DNA of 64,000 nt, taken from positions 206,279-270,278 of the forward strand of contig VSDK01028391.1 in the NCBI GenBank assembly GCA_009767595.1. Direction: 5' to 3'. The notes below the pieces were generated by a model, which saw only the letters and a program-made list of their open reading frames with translations, was not told the DNA's origin and ran no database searches. Positions 11,852 through 23,900 of the stretch are shown here, piece by piece. The translations under genes and the position numbers were made by a program. The stretch's first letter is position 1, and every line of letters begins with the position of its first letter. The stretch comes from Symbiodinium kawagutii. Taxonomy: Eukaryota > Sar > Dinophyceae > Suessiales > Symbiodiniaceae.

Positions 11852-13475
11852 CCACATCAAGCCCTTCAGTTTCACCGGGAGCTTGCCGGCAACCGTGCTC
11901 CACTTCTTGGACTCCTTCCATCTCCTTCCCTTGGACTCCTTCCCTTGGACTCCTTCCCTGGCTTAACCAAGTTGGGTTCCCTGTTTGGATCCTGGATGTC
12001 ATGTCAGCGGAGGCGCACCGTGCCGGACACGGCTCCAAAGGCCCCATCCATGGCCCGGGTCATGCGGGAAGACCAAGCATCACGCCTGCGCAGCGCCAGT
12101 TCCAGGGACCCCACAGGGCCGAAATCGGTCGAACCCCTGGGGAAATCCATTGGTCTGGCGCTCATCTTTGGTTTTTCTGTCTAGATGCCTAGTCTCGGGA
12201 TCCACAATGTTGGAAAAAAAACACGAAGTTCGTGGTCATCTGCTTCAAAGGGCCAGAGACTGGTTTTTGAGGATGGCCTGATTCGCCTTCAGTCGGTATC
12301 TGTCTCCTGCCATCCAAAACTTGACCAAGAACGACTCACCTCCCTCATGTCCAAGCTGTCGGACTTGGACGAGCATGTCACAGACTTTCTGTGGACCCAC
12401 TTAGCTGATTGGTCAAAATGGTTTTCCGCAAAAACAAAACCAAACAGGAACACGCACACATAAGAATGCTGTATGAGTGAGCTCTTCCTGAAATTGGGCT
12501 ACTCCATGGTACTCCCAACCTCCTGAGTTCATTTTTCAGTGTAATTTCTTGTAATTTCAATTTTGAAAGGATCTGGAATCCTCATCTACGCGATCGATAG
12601 GCATACCCACACATGTTTCTGCATCACACAGACATCATTCAACTAGGCAATCATACCCAATCGATAGAAAAATATGAGCAAGCCCAGGCATGAGTGATTC
12701 TGTGTGACCAATAACTCACCTTTTCATACCCCTTCCCTGCAATCCCCCGGAGCGATTTTTGGTGACCACTCCTGAAACTTCATTGCGAACGCCTTCCCAA
12801 GGATCCCACGGCCCCAGGAACCCACCTCTGTTGGGCTCGAGCATCTTCTCGCTGGTCCCCATCGATTTCGTTGGATCTCTGCTGCTCAGGGGGCCTAAGG
12901 AAAGGCACAAATGACACAGGTGGCACAGGCAGACTACCTGTGGAGCACTTCCAAGTAACCAGTGATTCCAGCACCGGTGAGGCAATGTGGCAACCAGGTG
13001 GGTCATTGATTGCACCAATGTGAACCAATGATTTATTTGCCTTTCCTTGGCTACTTGAATTGCCACAGCTTCTGGTGGTTCCCAAGTTCCCAGACCGATC
13101 TCGTCGTTTGGTACCTTCCCAGGTGTCAGAGTGCCAAAGAGGACCCACATATTCAGTTGCTGCTCACTGGAAGAAAGCTATTCTGGCTGAGGCTAAGGTT
13201 GGATCATGCTGCAAGAGCAAGCAATTTCTGAGGATCATTTGACTATTGACGTGCGTACACAACGGATCACCCGGCACCACTGCACTATCACAGAAATGCC
13301 CAAGCCTAGATCGGAACCATCAAGATAGGCGCTGCGTGCCAAGTGAAAATTCCGCGTAGCATTCCCAAAGCTCCTTGGCAAACATCACCGCTGGCTGGGC
13401 TTACGGAAGGGCATGGAGCACCAGCATGATTCTGCAGGGTTTCTCTGAATCTACAGCTTTTCCATCCAACTTCTA

Positions 13476-13670
13476 CTGCCCCATCCACAGCAACTCGCTA
13501 TATCTCAATATATATTGCAGAAGAGCTTCATGATGCCTCTCTGTCCACTGCGCGGTGTCGCTGACTTGACCCAAAAGCTGCAGCCAGGATTGGGTTGCAG
13601 CCAACGGACGTTTTTTTGGGAACGAGTTAGCTGAGCAAAGACTCAGCCAAGAACGCAGTAAGTCAATCAA
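13476..13670 (-). CDS. Candidate exon, unrecognised protein
   Basis: The 65-codon frame reads protein-like sequence such as RPLAATQSWLQLLGQVSDT and TERHHEALLQYILRYSELL, helix-forming and rich in Leu and Gln. It is on the same strand as the identified genes. Boundaries are only those of the open frame. Confidence 0.35.
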
Positions 13671-13699
13671 GAGCTCATCACCGCAAGAGCTCCAAGAGG

Positions 13700-16600
13700 A
13701 TTCGAGAGCTCAGCTAATACACCCAGAAATACCCAGAAGTAGATCAGCAAATCAAGAGCGCTCCTTTAAGCTTTCAACATCTTTCAGCAGCACCAAATGT
13801 TCGTTTCCAACTTGTCAACTGTCTTCCCAGGCATCCTGCTCCATATCGTGGTCAACTTGGAAGTCTTCTTTGCAACTGGGCCAGTCTCACACGAAATTCT
13901 CGTATTGAGGAGTTTTTGGACCTGCTGGGTCACATGCTAGGAAAATCAGCTTGTAAGCACGACCGCGACCAATGAGCAAAAAATATCGGCATACAGGAGG
14001 GCAATCATGGAGGGATCTGCTTCAAGAAAAATCGGTTCGCAGGAGAGATAATGCATCAGTTCGCGAGTGATCAGCAACCAAGAGCAGCTGGGGAGTTTCC
14101 TTTCCATCTATATAAGAATCAAAAAAATCCTGGACGTGCATGCGTGCTCTATAGAGATGACAAATGGCACAACCAACCGTCAAAAAAATCAGCACCGGAC
14201 AAAAATCACCAGCCACTCAAATCATCTCGGATCATCATTTTCAAAGTGTGGCTCTCATAGCGCCTGCCTCTTCCTGACCTGCACCTTGTGCATATCCACA
14301 TTGCACACATGATATGCACTTTGAACAGCCTTGAGAAACAATATAATATTAATATAAACGTGAGTATATATGTATGTATATACAGATACAAGTAGAAAGT
14401 TTATATGATATCAAGTAAATGACTATATAAATGATCTAAATGCGTATGCAACTGCAGTGGCACCTCTGTGAATCCCATGCGTATGCGATGCTTCACTGTG
14501 ATTTCCCGGGGCGAACCGCTGCACCCACATGGCAGGCAGGCTGATCAGCTCGTTCGCCCGGCTCCGCTACAGAGGCCCCGCCTTCTGCCTGCGGAACGCA
14601 TCGCATGCCATGGATGAAGGTTTTCGCAAGCACAGCTGTACAGCTACCTGGAGATGTTCGAGTTGGCCAGCTATTGTTTCTGTTCATGCCATAAATCAAT
14701 ACGAATTGATCATTTTTGATGGTTGACTAGCCGTGAATCAGGCTATAAACTCAGATGTGCAATCTTTATACACAATTGGCTACCTAATTGACCAACTTCA
14801 TCACCACATCCATTGATGCAACCAGCATCAAGGGCCTGCAAAGCCTCCTGGAAGCCTTGCCTTAGAGGTCCGGGGGGGCAGTCGGTCACCATGGTACCAT
14901 GAATCAAAACACAAAAATAGTACCAATACCCCAGGTTCATGGTGATTATGGTTGGTGATGATGATTTGCATAGTGTTGGTTAGTCAGCATTTACACTACT
15001 AGTGATGTGGTCGAGATGGTAGATTCTCTTAGAAACCAGCAGGAAAGTCACCAGTACTGTACTGATTGAATCAAAAGTTGTTAGGATTTTCCACTGAGCC
15101 AAATCAAAGGGCAACCACTCTCCAGCGAGCATGGGGTTCCGAATGCAAAAAGGTGGCACGGTGGCACCATGAGAGTTGATGGGTGATGGCCTGCAAATAT
15201 ATGTAAATGGCATTGGACAAGTACCCACCCCTTGTACGGTCACAAGCACATCGCTTCCAAATCTTCCAACAATGGGTTGCTCGAAGTCGCATAAAATAAA
15301 TGGAAATAGCAATATTTTCAAGGATTTGGCAGGACTGACGTGGGATAGTCCGCAGCTCGCCTGTCTTGACAGTAAACAGCGAATGCAGCTCCACACCTTG
15401 CCTGGTCCCATTCTCTCCATGCCGCCTTCTTTATTTCTGCATGCGGTCGCGTTCTTTCGGTTCGGAAGGCAACAAGCACTTCCACTTGGCGGAATGGTCA
15501 GTTGCCAGTGCACGAACCAATGAGACCAAAAAAGCACGGACTTCTGGAAGCATGACATTTGTTCACAAATCTTGCAACTGAAGAAGGTCTGACATGGCTT
15601 AAACCAGAGATCACCACATCCAAAGAGAGTATAGCTGTAATGATTTCTCGACATCACGGTCCCGCACAAAAAAGGAAAGAGCAGCGAACAGCCACCGATT
15701 GCTCGAGTTCCACCTGCCGCAGATAGCAGTTGGGTGCGTTGCTGGTTTTTTCTTTCTTTTTTCAATGTGCTGGAGGCAAAGAGCAAGCAGAACAATGATT
15801 CGCGACACATAGGTCTGAAGCACCTAGGAAAAGACATGGCAAGCTCTTAGCTTGGCGATGCAAGACAGCAAGGCCATACAATACCTTTTGCAGTTTACCA
15901 GTTTTGAACAAACAAACCATTCAGCAGCAAATGGATCTCTGAACTTTGTTGCGGCATAGCTTCGCACCTCTCTAGACACCTTGTAAGTAACCTCTGACAA
16001 CTCCTGCAGCGAACAACCCTGTAGAATGTGTGTCAGGTCCAGCTTGGCTGGAACACTTCTGCCTGGAGCTTTGCAATCATATTTCCATGAAACAATCATA
16101 AACAGTCTTACCATCATTATTCGTGATTCACCATCAGTAATCATTCAGAACTACAATGAACCATCAGTAACCATCATCAATCACCATGACCATCCATTAA
16201 CCAACCATCATGAATTACCATTGACAATCAGAAACGATCTTAGTCTTCCCAACCATCGTTTCACCACGCAGCATTCAGAGGAAACCATCGAACTGGCCCA
16301 CTGTGGAACGCTCCACAGGACACGTCCAGCTTCAAACACCCTGACGCGCAAAGTCGTCATGTTGCGACGGCCAAATGGGGCAGCACTTTTGACTGGAACA
16401 GCTTGTATGATCGTTGGCGCAACTGGCAGTTGTTGACGTGGCCATGTATCAAAACCATTGGAGCAGCGTTGGGCAGTGCAACACTGCAATGCCCCATGTG
16501 AGACTGCAGCCTCGGGTCACGAAAGGGAATCACCGTCTCCAGTCACATTTGCCTGCCCAGCGTTGGCTCGGACTTGCTTATCCTCGTGAGGAAGCCTTGC

Positions 16601-17280
16601 AGTGTTGCCACTGAAAAGAATCAGTAGCACCCATGCAGTAAAACAACATTCCTTGTCTACCTTTGAATGATCCCACTTGTCTGAAATCCACAACATCATC
16701 TGGGTATATCATGGTGTATCCGTCACTTAGCGGTACCCTGATTGCTGCTCAAATAATCTATAGACTCTCATCATCTCCCTTTCTTGGACATGGTTGTGAA
16801 ACCATATGCTCCAAAAACTTGGATGGCTCGCTACCACTTCAGCTGCATCCCACGTGCTCATGCGGACTCCATGAACCCTTTATCCGAGGATACTTGCTGG
16901 GTTGATGGGCAGTATTTCCAACAGTTGACGACCAGTTTACATGACACTGGTGATATAGCGCGAGCATCATAAAGCAACAATTATAGTAGGAGACATGTTG
17001 TTTTAGAGCACTCAAAACATGAGGGGTGATTTATGCGCCATGAAAACCGGACGGGCTTTAGTTCTACTCCATAAGCAGACAGCAATCATCACTTCCGCTG
17101 CTTTCTCCACTTGCATGTCTCTCTCTTACTCAACGATCCTAATTCAGCCATAGAATCACCGGACTATGGTCAACAAATCAACCCATTACTCAATCACGCT
17201 TAATCTTTTGGTTGTGTATGGTTTTGTTGCTGAGGAGTCGACTTGGGCTGAGTGGAATAGAACAAGTCATTGGTTAATGA
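13700..17280. other. Mostly non-coding, repeat-rich
   Basis: AT-rich tract at 14335-14440. ACCATCAnnAACCATCA-type degenerate tract at about 16083-16262. A GC-rich patch at 14510-14610 has open frames on both strands. Nothing was identified apart from the doubtful 285-codon frame. Confidence 0.5.
14980..15837 (-). other. Long open frame (285 codons) of doubtful coding status
   Basis: It is longer than expected by chance at this base composition, but the translation is rich in Cys, Phe, Ser and Trp, has no recognisable domain and no coding-like pattern. It could be a decayed exon or retroelement remnant. A 115-codon plus-strand frame (15176-15523) overlaps it. Confidence 0.15.
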
Positions 17281-17284
17281 GCAG

Positions 17285-18110
17285 TTAATCCTTTGCCAAA
17301 GCCATCACCAGCTGACGCGAGATCGCCTTTCGGTTCTCCGGCGAAGCGTTGGCTGCAGGGCTGACAGACTCTAAGTCTGTGGCTGCAGCACCCTCCAAGT
17401 CGGGCGGCTTGAATTCATGGTATGGAACTTCCGTGGGGGAATTCGGGAAATCATGGGATCGAATCGGAAGCTCCAAAATTGATCCAATAATTATGATTGG
17501 ATCATGGGATCGAATTCGGGAAAATCATGGGATCAATTTTGGAACTTTCCTTGTAATCAAGGCTCATGAAGGCTCATCGGGGTTATTCTGAATCAAATGC
17601 TGTTCCAAAATGTTCCAAACATGGCTTGACCCAAAAGCAAAACCATGTATATACTGTAGTCGCATCGTCGAGAGCTAGATTAACCATGATCAAGCAAAGT
17701 GCTCTTCAAAGATATTTGGATTCATAGATTCCGCAGCACTTCAGGCTATTTCTCAGCTTCAGAATCGATACTCTAGTGAACCGAAGTCAATCATTCGAGC
17801 TGATTCTCCACATGTCCATGTTCCAAAACCCAGGATCCTACATGTTCTGTTGATCAAATGCACGGTTGCAACTTACAGAAATAAAACTACTACAAGTAAA
17901 TGAAAAATCATCACAGGCAAATGTATATATAGATGTGAATAAACATGAATAAACACGATTGCTCCTATTTTATGTTTATTTACATCTATATTTACTTTAA
18001 CCCGTGAATCACAGGTCAAGGCCGCAAATCATCACAACCTTCCTCGGTGTCACGAAGAACTTGTGGCGCTCCGCCTCCTTAGTCTGGCTCGGAGCACGCG
18101 ACTTGACGTC
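17285..18110 (-). CDS. 3' end of an unrecognised gene, last two exons
   Basis: Exon 18110-18039 follows a CTTCCCAG acceptor, reads 24 codons (KSRAPSQTKEAERHKFF) and ends at AAG before a GT donor. Exon 17407-17285 follows TTCAAG, reads 40 codons (LEGAAATDLESVSPAANASP, then RKAISRQLVMALAKD) and stops with TAA. Both boundaries are phase 0, so they join cleanly. The tail is hydrophilic and probably disordered. A minus-strand frame at 18560-18380 may be an upstream exon. No family recognised. Confidence 0.5.
17437..17545. repeat. Nested direct and inverted repeat around GGGAAAATCATGGGATC
   Basis: GAATTCGGGAAATCATGGGATC occurs near 17440 and again, nearly identical, near 17514. Between them CCAAAATTGATCC near 17474 pairs with GGATCAATTTTGG near 17531. 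Confidence 0.8.
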
Positions 18111-18159
18111 CTGGGAAGCCCCCACAGCAGTGGAGTTGATGGCCGATGACGGTGAACAT

Positions 18160-18360
18160 GGTTACGACTGGTTGGTTATATGATGATAGTTACCAGTAAT
18201 GGTCTGAGTTGATACTACTGGTTCATAGTTATAGTTGGTTATATGATGGTTAATATCAACTAACATGTACGAATGTTTGATATTGGTTGGTTATATATGG
18301 TACGCTGGTTGGGATTGAGTGCCGGTGATTGATACTGTTCAATCACGGTTGTTCATAGTG
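18160..18360. repeat. Degenerate GGTTATATGATGGTT tract
   Basis: Irregular repeats of TGGTTATAT, GATGGTTA and ACTGGTT, one of the ATGGTT-type tracts of this window. Confidence 0.7.
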
Positions 18361-18699
18361 CCTGAATGTGCCTAACTTCGAGTACTTTGATGGTTCCAAG
18401 ACCCAAATATACCCGAATCAAAAACTCTTCCTGCCAAACCGCATTTGGCGGGTCCTTCCAAAACGAATTCATCAGTGGAGTGCAAGTGTGATTTTATGCG
18501 GGTCCATTGCAAAAGTGGCCTTTGCTCATCCTTTGCAGGTTCAGCAGGATGCGGAGCCACCTTACCAACCTCAAGGCCAAGCTATAGAGACTAAGGTTGG
18601 CAGGTTGCTATGTGCATCAAAGGCTTTTGAAGTGAAACAGTCTATATACAGGTCTTTGAAAAAACAAATTTTGCACTAACAACTTCCATCCGCTGCTCA

Positions 18700-20900
18700 T
18701 GACAGGAGGTGAGCCTCAAGCTTCGTGTAAGTCTAAGCCTCTGATTCGTTCAGGCCATACTGAGTTTTAGCATGTATGATCACACGGACAAATGCATTGA
18801 ACAAAGAGGGAGAAGTTACCCATCAATTGTTAACAAAAGGTTGTCAAAATGAACAGAAAAATCTTTAACCAATTTTAAGAGGCGTGTTTACATTCTTACT
18901 GCACCGAGGTGTGCAATTCAAATACTCTGAATGAAAGGCATGTCTTGATCCCCAGAGGTGCGTTCGTTGCTTAACGTCCCCAATGCAATTGAGCCACATG
19001 ATCCGGTAGCACAATTATTCAAGTGGTTGGTAAGTAGGAAATCTCATCAAGCAAAGCAACACCGAGAACAACCAACTGGGCAAGGGGGGGCCCAAATGCT
19101 GTCGCTTCTCACCTTTGTTTCTGAATTGTGCGCCGATGATTCCCATCATATATCAATCATTGTTCCCATTGCTTGTCATAGCCACTGTGAGCGGTTAGAT
19201 GTTCTCACTGTTGATACTCATCACCATTCTTCGATTCTTTTCCATCGTGCATCGCAACAATGGTTGGACATTGTCAATCAATTTCAATCACTGGCCGTTT
19301 GGATCGATTCCGCGCCCCTTGGCTTTCACCTTTCCTACACTGGATCCATATAATGTTTGTTCCCAGAGTTGTTGCCATTTTTTCATCGCAACAATGCGGA
19401 GGCTTGGCTTCTCATTCCCACTCTTGTTACATACATATTATACAGTATATTCTAGTATACTCTTATATTTCTACACTATATCAACCATGGTAAGACCTGG
19501 GGCTTCCATTGATTCTAGTAAGTGAGCAACCAGTTTTAACCATATTTAATCATATTTTCACCAACTATATAGTATTATGGACAATGACTAATATGGATAT
19601 CTTACCGATATTAGTGGTTGTACCCATACTAGTATCATATCAGTGACTAATAGGTTTTACCCTAATGTATCAATGGATCACTGTTTCTATGGGGCTGTAG
19701 CCTTCCCATCCCTGGTGATTTGTCGTGTCGGTCACGCCTTGGGCTTGGAACGCCGTCTTGGTTGGTAAACGACCCAATCCACACCTGGGGCCACGGATTG
19801 ACCAAGGTGATGACTTCATCTGCATGGTGAGGGCATGTGATGACCTAACTAGTGGCATCTAGTGGCATTGATGTTTCCTTTCGAACCTCCTTGAATGTTC
19901 AGTTTTCGCAGGATGTGCTGGGAAACCTGGGAGATCAGCCTATCAGCACACTTGAGGAAAAGCTCTCGCTTCGATCTCTTGAGAGCAAGTGGATATGTCT
20001 GTGCGTGCGGACCTTGGAATGAACGATCAGCACAAAATAAGGGCATTGAGGTATGACTAGAAGTTCCATCAGCGTGGGTAATGGCTACTGTTGCATGACT
20101 AATGATGAGTCACTGATGGCTATAAATGGTCAATAACCACCTATATCATCATGGATAATGGCCAATGCTCATACTATGGATAATGGCTAATGATCATAGA
20201 CTACCCACGGTAACAAACCATTTATTGTGACCGACAGCGTGCCATTTACCATACATTCTATGCAGGGTTGTTAACAGGATCTGGGGATAGCTTTGGACCC
20301 TGCGGCCAAGTCACATCGCGGAAGCGGAACAAAGCTGGCTCCACCCTGCTGCTCATGCAGCTGATAGGGGCACCGGTGATGGAAGATGTAGGAAGACATT
20401 CATGAAATTTATAGGATGGATTACTGATCATTGATGTTTTATCTCATTCTTCACTTTCATTCGAGGCGGAAAAAGGTCCCATCAAAGAAAGGATGAAGAC
20501 TGCACACTCTCCATGCGGAGTGTGAAACAGGAGTGGGGCAACAGCGCTGAGACGACGATGTCAAACACTTTCTGGGTTTCATCTTACCGTGCAACCACCA
20601 ACCAGAAACTTCTCCTCGCTTCAGTGCTTGATTCTCATGGGCTGGGCACACCCGGTATTTCTTTCACGCGGCTAAAATACACGTGACCTCTATCAGGCAC
20701 AAGAACCTGAAACAAGTGAAAAACCCATCAACATGAATCATGTTCACTTGCTATATTTAATATGCTAAATATATATATATATATATATATATGAATATAT
20801 AAATATCTATGACATAATGATTAAAATTTAAATCCATATTTTCACATTATACTGTAAAGATCTGTAAAGGCCAACGCCCAACAGGCCTAGTAGGACTCCA
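18700..20900. other. No gene identified
   Basis: AATGGCTAATG-type tract at about 20040-20230 and an (AT)n run at 20765-20795. Short open frames on both strands show no domain. Confidence 0.5.
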
Positions 20901-20912
20901 TCAAGGAAGGCC

Positions 20913-23900
20913 CTAGCGACTGACCCATGATAGCTGAGGCCCCTCAGGTCGAGCCTGTGGTGCTTCAATCTCAGCCTCCATTGCCCGGTCATAGGAGATA
21001 TGAGCCTCGCCACCCCACTGAGCTTGCATGGTGCAAGCTAACCAAGTTAGGAAATCGATGAAAATAGTATCCACCTTTCCATCATCCATCCCACATTTGG
21101 GATGTATGGTAAGCCCTTAAAACGGTAAGCGTCGTAGCAGAACCTTGCATTGCCACTGCAATCACCAGGTGCCCCTGCCATGATATATTCCAAGGTCGTG
21201 AGCTCTTTCCGCATGATGCAAATGTGAAAAGCCAGCAGCGTAGCCACCAGCAGCAGCAAAGGAACGTTCAGGATCCTGGGCCATGGTGCAGGGGCCGCTG
21301 CCCAATCCGTTCCAAAACCAATCCCCGTCCACCAACACGGGCCTATACTGAAAGGAAAAACAACAGTAGGTGTCTGGTCCCAACATGTCCCAACCAAATC
21401 AAACTTTCAAACTACCACTTCTTGTCCCAAAAGCGCTGAATCAGTTGCCAAGGCTAGTTGCATACTACCCCGAATCCCACTTCGCCCAAGCAGCTGCACG
21501 ATAGACATGACTGTGATGATGCTTTCCTGAAACAAGCGCTGGCTTTGGGGATGATGCAGCAAGCAAGATCTGTCAGCTGTTGCTTCCATGACTCAGGGGT
21601 TCAAGGAAGAAATGGAACAATTTTAAGACCCAAACGCTCCCTCTGACATGCACACCTCAACTTCTCGAAGTCTCTAGGCGATGCTTATGAAAGGCTTTGA
21701 CGATCAGGAAACCAAGTATCGGGCAAGCTTGCTGCATAGGAGTATATCTGATCTCGATTGGTGGCTGCTGGTGGCTGGTTGGCAGAACATATACCAGTGC
21801 TCCACGGCCTGGTGTACTTTTCATTCGTCAGTCCGATCAGCTGTCAGTCCAACCACGAAACAACTGGTGAACCAATAAATTGATTCTGTAAAAATTCAAT
21901 CATTCAATAAACATGAGAAAAATACAACAATTGATTTTTTGTAAATTCAATAAATGTGAACCAAAGAACTGATTCTGTCACAATCTTTCCCCCATCCCCT
22001 GGCCCAAGCACAGCAGCCTTCACAACTGGAAACTCAAAAGCATCACTGAGAAAGTCCTGACACCGGCTGCGGCAACAGAAAGCCCGAGAATGTTGCATAT
22101 GTTGCATTGCAACAATGTGACACATTGTCGTGATATGTCGTGATCCATCACCCTGCTATTGAGCGGAATGTCTTAATTAATGGCCCAATGCTTGGAACAA
22201 TTTTTTCCCACACCCGAGACCCTGGTGTGCTGAGATTTCTCGCTCCTTCGCGGCTTCATCATCCATGGCGCATAACTTCACAAGCTGTGTGATGCCAGTC
22301 ATGATGAAGGTGGCTGGCGGTCGAGGACCAAAAGTGCACAGGAAACTGGAGCACGAGAACACCCTTTGCAGTCAGTTTACCATGCTGAGCAATCTGGAGC
22401 AATTAACCCGCTTGGAAATCAAGCCTCTCAATAGGAATCAGGTGAGGATGGTTTCGGGTTACCTTTCCCGCAGCAAAAAAAAAAAAAAACTTGGATCCGC
22501 CAGTGATCCTTCGTCACATGAAACCTGTTGACCCCTTCCAGGACCCAGCGCTCCACCTAGCATCGATGTGGCTGAAACCATGGCCACCCAGAAGCTATGA
22601 TAGTTCTTTTCCCCAACACCTGGGCCATAGCTTGCGCTATTGAGAAGTCCATTGTTTTAGATTACAGGCCAGGGATGGCCAGGGATGGCTAAAAACCATG
22701 CACTTCAATGTGCCCAGGATTGGGGTTGCATCAGTTTACAACGGATTGATCTTCAAGCTTCTGGTCATGGCTCATGTAGATAGATCTGTTCAATGCACTG
22801 TGACTCCTCTCATCGAAAATTGCTCAGCTCTTGCTGTCAAGTTGCAGTTGTTCAGCCATATGCAATGGTGATCGAACTTCGACACACACCTGGCAAGGTG
22901 GTTTACTCGGGAAACACTGGCTGACGTAGTTCCAAATCTTCCTATGTGTAGTGGATGGCGTTGAGATAGTGTAGGAGACGAATTGTCAAAAGTTAACATT
23001 AAAGTAATGTAATTAAGTTGGGTAAGTGCCAATTAAAGTGGCCCTCCCGTGTCCAGGCACATGATGATTAGATGTAAGTACCAGATCCATTGTGGACCCA
23101 GTCTTAACGTGCCACTGTCATGCGAAGGGCCACAGGTCAAAGTCCTGGATGCCCTGGATGCCCAGACCTGTACTCCATCAACCTCAACACTGAACCTGAC
23201 CTTCACCCACTCAACACCACAAAGGCCGTTGAGCAAACTGAGCTTCCATTTTTACAGTCATCATAAGCTACATGAGCTGCAACCATACCCCAAGCAACCA
23301 AGAACTGCATGGAGCTGCATGGTTTTTCTGCTGCAAACAAAGGCCTCATGACCTGGAAACTGGATGGAACTGGTGCCTGTTGCAGGTATTGCAGTGCTCC
23401 GTGCGCCACTCCTCGCAGCAAATCAGCCAGATTGTGACCCCGGTTGCGAGTCATCCACCCTGAGAATGCCCACGTTTTTCAACTCCGCCCTCCACTATGC
23501 TTGTACAGTAATATTTGTAAATATGAACCTCACATAAATGCCCTAGGCATGAATACATATCTATGCGCATTGCTTGCGCATGAAAATCCCTTGAAACCAA
23601 TGCATTGCTTCCTCCCATGCGCCAGCGTTGCTCCTGTCGCACCCGGCAGGTCCAGCAAACCACATCGCTGCTCCCGATGCTATCGAAGGATCCGGCCTCA
23701 CCTGTCCTGCGCCGCTGGAGGGTGCAATTCAGAGTGAGGGCTTATACTTGGATTTTGTTTGGCTAGGGCATCTCAGAGGGTTGGCCCTGCCTTTTGATAG
23801 TTGTACTTCATGCGATTAATGTTTACATTAACTAATTCGCAGTTATTAGTTTTCATGGTTATTATTTTCAATGATTTGCAAATGATCCAATGTTCAGCCA

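Larger units (their letters stand above)
10100..13300. other. Region without an identified gene
   Basis: Contains the two tandem repeats at 11.5 and 11.8 kb. Protein-like frames occur at 11340-11480 and 12000-12180 (plus) and 12780-12900 (minus). No family or splice structure could be assigned. Confidence 0.4.

Noticed and set aside
22790..23032. 80-codon ORF with DHHC read as a complete small protein
   Set aside because: The DHHC exon is 22889-22846; flanking residues are intron and do not fit the family.
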